DNA of 35,004 nucleotides from Betaproteobacteria bacterium HGW-Betaproteobacteria-6 (lineage in GTDB: Bacteria; Pseudomonadota; Gammaproteobacteria; Burkholderiales; Rhodocyclaceae): NCBI GenBank assembly GCA_002842145.1, contig PHCF01000079.1, positions 1-35,004 on the forward strand. The letters run 5' to 3'. This document shows positions 1-5,811 of the stretch, piece after piece. Each line of letters starts with the position of its first letter. The first letter of the stretch is position 1. The notes beneath the pieces are model-generated. The model made no database searches and was not told where the DNA came from. It was given only the letters and a program-made list of their open reading frames with translations. The translations under genes were made by a program, and so were the position numbers.

Positions 1-16
1 CCATCATAACCTCAGC

Positions 17-1021
17 ATGCTCATGAACCCAAGCCAATCTACCGCCCGTTTCTCGCCGGAACGCGCTCTGGAACTAGGTCGCCAGACCCTGAGCATCGAG
101 GCCGCTGCGGTCGACGCGCTGAAAAGCCGAATAAATGGAGATTTTTCGCGCGCCGTCGAGTTGATCCTGAACAGCCACGGCCGACTGATCGTCAGCGGCA
201 TGGGCAAATCCGGCCACATCGCGCGCAAGATCGCGGCCACCATGGCCAGCACCGGCACCCCGGCCTACTTCGTGCATCCGGCCGAAGCCAGCCACGGCGA
301 CCTCGGCATGATCACCCGCGACGATGTTCTGCTCGCCCTGTCCAATTCCGGTGAGTCGGGCGAACTGCTCAGCATCCTGCCCGCCCTCAAGCGGCAGGGC
401 GCCAAGATCATCTCGATGACCGGCGTACCGACTTCAACGCTGGCGCGCGAAGCTGACATTCATCTCGACGCCGGCGTTACTCAGGAAGCCTGCCCGCACA
501 ATCTCGCACCAACGGCCAGCACAACGGCCGCCCTGGCGCTCGGCGATGCGCTCGCCGTCGCTCTTCTCGATGCGCGAGGCTTCGGGCCGGAAGACTTTGC
601 CCGCTCGCACCCGGGCGGCTCGCTCGGCCGTCGCCTGCTCACTCACGTTCGCGATGTCATGCGTGCCGACGACCGAGTACCGGCTGTCGCCCCCACCACG
701 CCGATCACCGACGCGATCATTGCCATGTCGCGCGGCGGCCTCGGTCTGGTCGCCATTACCAGCCCGGCCAACGAAGTGCTGGGCATCTTCACCGACGGCG
801 ACCTGCGCCGCGCGTTTGAAAAACGCATCGATCTGCAGCAGGGCGACATCGCAACGGTCATGCATGCTGCGCCCCGCACCATCGGCCCCGACCGCCTGGC
901 CGTCGAAGCCGTTGAAATGATGGAGCGCCTGCGCATCAATGCGCTGCTCGTCGTCGACGCCGAGAACCACCTGATCGGCGCGCTGAACATGCACGATCTC
1001 TTTACCGCCAAGGTCATCTGA
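17..1021 (+). CDS. kdsD: Arabinose-5-phosphate isomerase KdsD
   Basis: Interconverts ribulose 5-phosphate and arabinose 5-phosphate in the cytoplasm, the first step of Kdo synthesis for lipopolysaccharide. The 334-residue product has an N-terminal SIS sugar-isomerase domain (GMGKSGHIARKIAATMASTG near residue 60, then SNSGESGE) and a C-terminal pair of CBS repeats (DVMRADDRVPAV and GIFTDGDLRRAFE). Its length is close to that of the E. coli enzyme. An ATG at 17 is used here; the ATG two codons later (23) is equally possible because no clear ribosome binding site is visible. The stop TGA shares its A with the kdsC start, so the two are translationally coupled. The gene heads the kdsD-kdsC-lptC-lptA operon; its promoter lies outside the window. 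Confidence 0.95.
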   Translation: MLMNPSQSTARFSPERALELGRQTLSIEAAAVDALKSRINGDFSRAVELILNSHGRLIVSGMGKSGHIARKIAATMASTGTPAYFVHPAEASHGDLGMITRDDVLLALSNSGESGELLSILPALKRQGAKIISMTGVPTSTLAREADIHLDAGVTQEACPHNLAPTASTTAALALGDALAVALLDARGFGPEDFARSHPGGSLGRRLLTHVRDVMRADDRVPAVAPTTPITDAIIAMSRGGLGLVAITSPANEVLGIFTDGDLRRAFEKRIDLQQGDIATVMHAAPRTIGPDRLAVEAVEMMERLRINALLVVDAENHLIGALNMHDLFTAKVI

Positions 1022-1548
1022 TGGACATCAATACCCGCGCCGCCAACATCAAGCTTGTCGCCTTCGACATCGACGGCGTAATGACGGATGGCGGCCTGCA
1101 TTACACCGATGACGGCCACGAGCTGAAGACCTTCAATGTCCAGGATGGCCTCGGCGTCGTGCTGCTGCGCCGCGCCGGCATCAAGGTGGCCATCATCACG
1201 GGACGCACCTCGAACGTCGTCAATTGTCGCGCCAGGGATCTTGGCGTCGAGCATGTTTTCCACGGCGTCGGCGACAAGGGCGCCGTTGCCGGCCAACTGC
1301 TCGAACAACTGGGGCTGCAATGGTCGGAACTCGCCTTCATGGGCGATGACCTGATCGACCTGCCGGCCATGACCCGCTGCGGCCTGGCCATTGCCCCGGC
1401 CAATGCCCGCCCCGTCGTCAAGGAGCGCGCCCACATGGTGACCGAGGCCTGCGGCGGCAAAGGCGCCGTGCGCGAGGCCATCGAATTCCTTCTCGCCGCC
1501 CAGGGCAAGCTCGACGCAGCCTTCGCCCCCTATCTCAAGGCATCATGA
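1021..1548 (+). CDS. kdsC: 3-deoxy-D-manno-octulosonate 8-phosphate phosphatase KdsC
   Basis: Removes phosphate from Kdo-8-phosphate, the third step of Kdo synthesis. The 175-residue protein is a minimal C0-type HAD phosphatase with no cap domain. The nucleophile motif FDIDGVMTDG places the two catalytic aspartates at D16 and D18. ITGRTS (motif II) and FMGDDLIDLPAM (motif IV) are also present. The length is typical of KdsC, which works as a tetramer. The start codon overlaps the kdsD stop by one base and the stop overlaps the lptC start by four bases (ATGA), so expression is coupled to both neighbours. Confidence 0.96.
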   Translation: MDINTRAANIKLVAFDIDGVMTDGGLHYTDDGHELKTFNVQDGLGVVLLRRAGIKVAIITGRTSNVVNCRARDLGVEHVFHGVGDKGAVAGQLLEQLGLQWSELAFMGDDLIDLPAMTRCGLAIAPANARPVVKERAHMVTEACGGKGAVREAIEFLLAAQGKLDAAFAPYLKAS

Positions 1549-2126
1549 AGCACTGGCCCAGCCAACTCTTTCCAGTCATCGTGCTGGCCATCCTGGCCGG
1601 ACTCAGTTTTTGGCTGCAAAGCACGGTTGACCGTGGCGACACCAATCACGACGGCAAGCTTCGCCACGACCCCGACGCCATCGCCGAAAACTTCACCGTG
1701 CGCCGCTTCAATCAGAACGGGCAAGTCAAATACCGCCTCACGGCGCCGTATCTCGTACACTTCCCGGACGACGACACGTCCGAAGTGAGGTCACCGACCC
1801 TCACCAGCTACCGCACGGAAGGAGCCAAGGTCGTCGTCACCGGCGACCATGCCAAAGTGACGGCAAAAGGCGAAACAGTCTATCTCTGGGACAACGTCAG
1901 CGTGACCCGCGAGGCAACATCGGACAGCCTCGAAATGGTCGCCCGCATGCCCGACCTGACCGCCCAGCCCGAGGCTGGCATCGCGTTCACCAGCAGCCCG
2001 GTGGAAATCACCCAGGGACAGTCCTGGCTCAAGGGCACCGGCCTCCATATCGACAACAACACCTCGACCCTCGTCCTGCAGTCGCAGGTCCGCGGGCTAT
2101 ACATTCGACCCAGGGCCGCGCCATGA
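1545..2126 (+). CDS. lptC: LPS export ABC transporter periplasmic protein LptC
   Basis: Bitopic inner-membrane protein of the Lpt bridge that passes lipopolysaccharide from the LptBFG transporter to LptA. One N-terminal transmembrane segment (residues about 7-24) is followed by a periplasmic beta-jellyroll domain. The segment DGKLRHDPD..ENFTVRRF is characteristic of betaproteobacterial LptC. The 193-residue length fits the family. ATGA overlaps occur at both ends, with kdsC and lptA. The stretch coding for residues 21-32 resembles the dispersed repeat described elsewhere in this window (see 1606-1639). Confidence 0.92.
   Translation: MKHWPSQLFPVIVLAILAGLSFWLQSTVDRGDTNHDGKLRHDPDAIAENFTVRRFNQNGQVKYRLTAPYLVHFPDDDTSEVRSPTLTSYRTEGAKVVVTGDHAKVTAKGETVYLWDNVSVTREATSDSLEMVARMPDLTAQPEAGIAFTSSPVEITQGQSWLKGTGLHIDNNTSTLVLQSQVRGLYIRPRAAP
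1606..1639 (+). repeat. Possible degenerate copy of the dispersed 34-bp repeat (in lptC)
   Basis: Left arm (GTTTTTGGCTG) and right arm (CGGTTGACCGTGGCGA) match the copy at 33264-33297 almost base for base, but the T-rich centre is replaced by CAAAGCA. Because it encodes a plausible LptC segment, chance similarity cannot be excluded. Confidence 0.4.
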
Positions 2127-2719
2127 AAATTCGACTCGCCACGCTCACCCTCTGCCTACTGATCAACATCCCGGCCTATGCCGAGCGCGCCGATCGCGAC
2201 AAGCCGATGCTGCTCGAGGCCAATCGCGTCTCGATCGACGACGCGCGCAAGATACAGATTCTTGAAGGCGACGTCCTCATCACCAAGGGCACCATGACCC
2301 TCAAGGCGGACCGCGTGGTAATCAGGGAAGACCAGTACGGCTTCCAGAAGGGCACGGCTTTCGGCGGCAAGAGCGGACTCGCCCGTTTCCGCCAGAAGCG
2401 CGACGGCAAGGAAGAATACGTCGAGGGCGAAGGCGAGCGCATCGAGTACAACACCAACAGTGAAATCCTCGAGCTGTTCCATCGCGCCTGGGTCAGGAAT
2501 GGCGAGGACCAGGTGCGCGGCGACTACATCTGGTACGACGCCATCAGCGAGAAGTATCTGGTCACGGCCGGCGAAACACGTGACCCGAAAGCGGGACCGG
2601 GGCGCGTTCGCGTCGTCATCCAGCCCAAGGGCAAGGACAGCGAACCGACGCCGGCCGCCAGCGGCGAACGCCTGGAGCTCAAAGGGTCCGGCGACCTGGG
2701 AACGAAAAGCGCACAATAG
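2123..2719 (+). CDS. lptA: Lipopolysaccharide transport periplasmic protein LptA
   Basis: Periplasmic OstA-like protein that forms the filament carrying lipopolysaccharide across the periplasm to LptD. The 198-residue precursor has a Sec signal peptide (MKIRLATLTLCLLINIPAYA, cleavage predicted after AYA). The OstA repeats follow (ILEGDVLITKGTMTLKADRV, then EGERIEYNTNSEILELF). The C-terminal tail is Pro/Gly/Ser-rich and probably disordered. The start overlaps the lptC stop (ATGA). In many relatives lptB and rpoN follow directly; here the operon ends at a strong terminator and phasin genes come next. Confidence 0.93.
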   Translation: MKIRLATLTLCLLINIPAYAERADRDKPMLLEANRVSIDDARKIQILEGDVLITKGTMTLKADRVVIREDQYGFQKGTAFGGKSGLARFRQKRDGKEEYVEGEGERIEYNTNSEILELFHRAWVRNGEDQVRGDYIWYDAISEKYLVTAGETRDPKAGPGRVRVVIQPKGKDSEPTPAASGERLELKGSGDLGTKSAQ

Positions 2720-2781
2720 CCGTGCATCGCCCGCCTGCGGCACCGCCCGACTCCGGCGGTTGCTGAGCCAGAACGACACGC

Positions 2782-2815
2782 CAAGCCCATGATTTTGATG
2801 GGCTTGTTTGTTTTT
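2782..2815 (+). terminator. Rho-independent terminator of the kds/lpt operon
   Basis: Perfect 9-bp stem (CAAGCCCAT / ATGGGCTTG) with a 7-nt loop, followed by TTTGTTTTT. It lies about 60 bp after lptA. The final T-run is shared with the left half of the inverted repeat at 2811-2831. Confidence 0.85.
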
Positions 2816-2831
2816 GTGCACTGCACAAAAA
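2811..2831. promoter_or_regulatory. phaR box: Perfect inverted repeat, candidate PhaR operator 1
   Basis: A 10-bp perfect inverted repeat around a single central base (TTTTTGTGCA-C-TGCACAAAAA). Its core TGCACTGCA (2817-2825) lies just upstream of the -35 box of the phasin promoter. The same core in opposite orientation, TGCAGTGCA, recurs at 2876-2884. PhaR repressors of PHA-storing bacteria are known to bind TGC-rich inverted repeats at phasin promoters. Assignment to PhaR is inference. Confidence 0.55.
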
Positions 2832-2836
2832 TATTG

Positions 2837-2864
2837 TTGACAAGCCGACAATCACCTCTATAAT
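2837..2864 (+). promoter_or_regulatory. Near-consensus sigma70 promoter of the phasin gene
   Basis: Perfect -35 (TTGACA, 2837-2842) and perfect -10 (TATAAT, 2859-2864) with a 16-bp spacer. Transcription should start near 2871. It sits between two candidate operators, as expected for a strong gene held down by a repressor. Confidence 0.85.
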
Positions 2865-2875
2865 AAAGCCCATGG

Positions 2876-2884
2876 TGCAGTGCA
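2876..2884. promoter_or_regulatory. phaR box: Candidate PhaR operator 2
   Basis: TGCAGTGCA just downstream of the predicted transcription start, 59 bp centre-to-centre from the first site. A repressor bound here would block the promoter or early elongation. The extended context GGTGCAGTGCAAC is partly symmetric. Confidence 0.5.
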
Positions 2885-2958
2885 ACATCAACACATGGAA
2901 GCGCGCTGCAACGGCTTCGACTGTTCTGCATAACCCACTTTCATCCAGGAGATATCCC

Positions 2959-3516
2959 ATGTCCTTCAACATCACCACCCCCGAGCAATTCGCCTCTGCC
3001 AACAAGGCAACCGTTGATTCCCTGCTGTCCGTCGCCAATGCCGCCCTGGCTTCGGCCGAGCGCATCGCTGCCCTGAACCTGAATACCGCCCGTTCCGTTC
3101 TGGAAGACTCCGTCTCCGGCACCAAGGCCCTGCTCGGCGCCAAGGACGTGCAAGAAGCCATCTCCATCCAGGCCTCCCTGACCCAGCCGAACGTCGAAAA
3201 GGCTGTTGCCTATTCGCGCAGCATCTACGAAATCTCCGCCCAGGCTCAGGAAGAGTTCGCCAAGAGCGTTGAAGCCCAATTCGGTGGCTTCCAGAAGCAA
3301 GTTGCCGATCTGCTGGACAAGGCTGCCAAGTCCGCCCCGGCTGGTTCCGACGTAGCTGTTGCTGCCGTCAAGTCGGCCATCGCTGCTGCCAACTCCGCTT
3401 TTGACAACCTCAACAAGGCTGCCAAGCAAGTTGCCGAAATCACCGAAGCCAACGTCGCTGCCGCCACCAACGCCACCGTCAAGGCTGTTGGCGCCACCGC
3501 CGCCAAGCGCAAGTAA
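2959..3516 (+). CDS. phaP: Phasin family protein (phasin 1)
   Basis: Small amphipathic protein that coats polyhydroxyalkanoate granules in the cytoplasm. The 185-residue product is almost all predicted helix and rich in Ala, Ser and Lys. It has the PF09361 pattern: TPEQFASANKATVDSLLSVA at the N-terminus, ALNLNTARSVLEDS, then LTQPNVEKAVAYSRSIYEI. The ATG at 2959 is chosen because AGGAGATA lies 5 bases upstream and the family starts here. An in-frame ATG at 2872 falls at the transcription start and has no ribosome binding site. A strong promoter flanked by candidate PhaR operators precedes it and a UUCG-loop terminator follows. A second phasin lies 68 bp downstream. Confidence 0.93.
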   Translation: MSFNITTPEQFASANKATVDSLLSVANAALASAERIAALNLNTARSVLEDSVSGTKALLGAKDVQEAISIQASLTQPNVEKAVAYSRSIYEISAQAQEEFAKSVEAQFGGFQKQVADLLDKAAKSAPAGSDVAVAAVKSAIAAANSAFDNLNKAAKQVAEITEANVAAATNATVKAVGATAAKRK

Positions 3517-3525
3517 TTTGCCCCT

Positions 3526-3550
3526 CCCCCGCTTCGGCGGGGGTTTTGTT
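3526..3550 (+). terminator. Rho-independent terminator between the phasin genes
   Basis: Stem CCCCCGC / GCGGGGG closed by a UUCG tetraloop and followed by TTTTGTTT. Leakage through it, or a cryptic promoter, would be needed to express phasin 2; no separate consensus promoter is visible in the short gap. Confidence 0.85.
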
Positions 3551-3584
3551 TCATCCGCAGCCCCAACCATTTCGAGGAGATAAG

Positions 3585-4193
3585 ATGAGCAATCCAAATA
3601 TCGAACAAATCACCGCTGCCCAGAAAGCCAACACCGAAGTGCTGCTGGCCTTGCTGCGTACCGCATTCAACGGCGTTGAGCAACTGACCGCCCTGAACGT
3701 CGCTGCCTCGCGCGACTTCTTCAACAATTCCGTCGCCAACTCCCAGCAGCTGATGGCTGCCAAGGACGTCAACGCCGTTGCCAAGCTCAATACCGAGCTG
3801 GCTCAGCCGAACCTGCAGAAGCTGGTCGATTACACGCGCAACGTCTATGAACTGACGACCAATGTGCAGAAGGAATTGACCTCGGTCATCGAAGCCCAGT
3901 ATGGCAAGCTGACCAAGGATGCAACCAGCGCCATGCAGAAGGCAACGGCCCAGGCACCGGTTGGCGGCGACGTTTTCGCTGCGGCACTGAATTCCGTTAT
4001 CAGCGCCTCCAACCAGGCTTTTGAAAGCCTCAACTCGGTGACCCGCCAGCTGTCGGAAATCGCCGAAGCCAACATCCAGACCGCCACCAAGGCGGCTGGC
4101 GCCAAGGCTCCGGCTGCCAAGACGACTGCCGCCAAGGCTCCGGCCAAGACCAGCGCAACGGCTGCTGCCGCCAAGAAGGTTAGCGCCAAGTAA
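3585..4193 (+). CDS. Phasin family protein with Ala/Lys-rich tail (phasin 2)
   Basis: Second PHA-granule phasin, 202 residues, clearly paralogous to its neighbour (AALNVAASRDFFNNSVANSQ; LAQPNLQKLVDYTRNVYEL; ITEANV/AEANIQ near the C-terminus). AGGAGA five bases before the ATG at 3585 fixes the start. Unlike phasin 1, it ends in about 35 residues of Ala/Lys/Pro repeats (KAPAAKTTAAKAPAKTSATA), which resembles the histone-H1-like tails of PhaF-type phasins. Those tails bind DNA and help share granules between daughter cells; this role for phasin 2 is inference from composition. A terminator follows the gene. Confidence 0.9.
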   Translation: MSNPNIEQITAAQKANTEVLLALLRTAFNGVEQLTALNVAASRDFFNNSVANSQQLMAAKDVNAVAKLNTELAQPNLQKLVDYTRNVYELTTNVQKELTSVIEAQYGKLTKDATSAMQKATAQAPVGGDVFAAALNSVISASNQAFESLNSVTRQLSEIAEANIQTATKAAGAKAPAAKTTAAKAPAKTSATAAAAKKVSAK

Positions 4194-4217
4194 TACAGCC
4201 GCCCGGTCGGCCCGAAA

Positions 4218-4243
4218 GCCCGCGAACTTCGCGGGCTTTTTTT
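4218..4243 (+). terminator. Rho-independent terminator after phasin 2
   Basis: Perfect 7-bp stem GCCCGCG / CGCGGGC with a 5-nt loop, extended by AAA/TTT, and seven T residues. Confidence 0.88.
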
Positions 4244-4266
4244 ACGTCTATCGTTCCGACGATTTC

Positions 4267-4300
4267 GTTTTCGGCCATTTTTTCCGGTTGACCGTAGCAA
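4267..4300 (+). repeat. Dispersed 34-bp repeat, copy A
   Basis: Left arm GTTTTCGGCC, T-run, right arm TTCCGGTTGACCGTAGCAA. It lies between convergent genes, a few bases beyond the stop of the minus-strand gene at 4316. It is embedded in a larger palindrome (4278-4310). Confidence 0.8.
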
Positions 4301-4310
4301 CCGGAAAAAA
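4278..4310. repeat. Perfect palindrome built on repeat copy A
   Basis: TTTTTTCCGGTT, nine bases, then AACCGGAAAAAA: a perfect 12-bp stem. The T-run is on the 5' side and the A-run on the 3' side on either strand, so it lacks the trailing U-tract of an ordinary intrinsic terminator. Confidence 0.85.
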
Positions 4311-4315
4311 CCGGA

Positions 4316-5080
4316 TCAGGGTCGCCAGACCCAGTGTATTCCGCGGCTTTCGACCTCGATGCGGATGTCCTCCATCGCCTTGTCGACCAGCTCGGGCGAA
4401 CCTTCGACGCCGAGCTCGAGATGCTTGCGCTCCTTGCCGACCAGTGAGGGTAGCGAGAACAGGCGCAACGTCGGGTAATCCTTGACGATGCGCTCCATGA
4501 GGTCGAGCAGCGCACTTTCATAAGCCGTCGGGCCGGTCAGCAAGAATGCCTTTTCGACCATGCCGTCGACCGCCTTGAACTGATCCGTGTAAAACGTATC
4601 GAGCGCCCATTCGATCATCGGGTGCGCCATCTGCGGGAAGCCGGGCACGAAATAATGATCGTTGGCCATGAAGCCGGGAATGCGGTTGAACGGGTTGGGA
4701 ATGATCTGCACGCCAGCCGGGAAGGTGACCAGCAGCTTGCGCTTGTCGGTGATTTCCTCACCGGCAAAACGCACTTTCAGTTCCTCGAAGCCTTCCGGGT
4801 GGAGCACCAGATCGACGCCGAGCGCCGCCGCCACCGCTTGCCGCGTGTGGTCGTCGGGCGTATTGCCGATGCCGCCGCAGGAGAAAACCACGTCGCCGGC
4901 GGCCATCGTCCGCTTGAAGGTCACCGCCAGCCGTTCGCGGTCGTCGCCGAGGTATTCGGCCCAACTCAGGCGCAGGCCGCGCGCCCCGAGCAACTGGGCG
5001 ATTTTTTCGAAATGCTTGTCCTGCCGTTTGCCCGACAAAATCTCGTCGCCAATGATGATGGCGCCAAAGGTGCGGCTCAT
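4316..5080 (-). CDS. Molybdopterin-binding (MoCF) domain protein, CinA N-terminal-like
   Basis: A 254-residue cytoplasmic protein with the MoaB/MogA/CinA-type fold (PF00994). Visible motifs are GDEILSGKRQDKH at the N-terminus and FSCGGIGNTPDDHTRQAVA in the middle. The C-terminal half resembles the middle part of CinA-type proteins but the nicotinamide-nucleotide amidase domain is absent. The start at 5080 is set by the family N-terminus (MSRTFGAIIIGDEIL); a longer upstream frame only reads through the neighbour in another frame. The ATG overlaps the stop of the EI24 gene (ATGA), indicating coupled translation. The substrate is unknown. Confidence 0.85.
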   Translation of the reverse strand: MSRTFGAIIIGDEILSGKRQDKHFEKIAQLLGARGLRLSWAEYLGDDRERLAVTFKRTMAAGDVVFSCGGIGNTPDDHTRQAVAAALGVDLVLHPEGFEELKVRFAGEEITDKRKLLVTFPAGVQIIPNPFNRIPGFMANDHYFVPGFPQMAHPMIEWALDTFYTDQFKAVDGMVEKAFLLTGPTAYESALLDLMERIVKDYPTLRLFSLPSLVGKERKHLELGVEGSPELVDKAMEDIRIEVESRGIHWVWRP

Positions 5081-5811
5081 ACGCGTTCTCCCTCGATGGT
5101 GACAATCGCCCCGCCGCGCGACCGGCGCAGCGCTTCCAGCCCGTAATGAACGAACGACAGCGCGGCCAGCGCCGGCACCAGAAGGCCGACAAACGGGATG
5201 TGGGCAAGCAAGGCCATGGTCAGGCCGAGCATGAACAGCGGCGTTTTCTGGCGCACGCGGACCTCCTGCCATTCCCCGGCCGTGGCATGCATGGACAGCG
5301 CGTCGTAGGCGAAAGTCCGGCGGTTCAGCCAGCCCATGAGCAGCAGCGGAACGAGCAGCGAGAAACCGGGAATGAGCCAGAGCGGAATGGTGACCAGCCA
5401 GCCGGCAATGAAGATGACCGAAGCCAGCACGCTGTTGACCGCAGCAGCCACGAAACTGTCCTTGCCCATCGCCGCGACATCGCGATATTCGGTTGCCGAC
5501 AGGTGTTTGAGCATCAGCGGCATGATGACGATGGCCGCGAGCAGCGAGGCCGTCAGGTAGGCAATGGCAAAGATCGCCATCCAGCCGCCGAGATAGGCCA
5601 GGATATGGGCCAGCCAGACCAGGCCCCAGCCGACAAGCAGGGTCATCGGCGGGTAGTCCATCATCTGCTGCACCATCCAGCCCAGCCCCCAGACGGCCAG
5701 CGCGATGGTCAGCAACAGCGAGAACAACGCGGGCGTCAGGACATAGAGCCAGACCTTGCCGTTTTTGAGGTTGGCGAAGGTTCGCGCCAACGCGAGCATG
5801 ACATCACCCAT
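5077..5811 (-). CDS. EI24/CysZ-like integral membrane protein
   Basis: A 244-residue inner-membrane protein with several hydrophobic helices (residues about 22-42, 55-80, 83-108, 135-175, 205-235). Its arrangement matches the EI24 (PF07264) family, which includes the sulfate permease CysZ. The segment WLVTIPLWLIPGFSLLVPLLLMGWLNRRTFAYDAL is typical of EI24 proteins. The start MGDVMLALARTFANL at 5811 overlaps the end of hrpA by eight bases, and the stop overlaps the next gene, so all three are probably one transcript. Betaproteobacterial members are mostly uncharacterised; I do not claim sulfate transport. Confidence 0.8.
   Translation of the reverse strand: MGDVMLALARTFANLKNGKVWLYVLTPALFSLLLTIALAVWGLGWMVQQMMDYPPMTLLVGWGLVWLAHILAYLGGWMAIFAIAYLTASLLAAIVIMPLMLKHLSATEYRDVAAMGKDSFVAAAVNSVLASVIFIAGWLVTIPLWLIPGFSLLVPLLLMGWLNRRTFAYDALSMHATAGEWQEVRVRQKTPLFMLGLTMALLAHIPFVGLLVPALAALSFVHYGLEALRRSRGGAIVTIEGERV

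Noticed and set aside
2872..2958. In-frame upstream ATG extending phasin 1 by 29 residues
   Set aside because: It falls at the predicted transcription start with no ribosome binding site, while AGGAGATA precedes the ATG at 2959.
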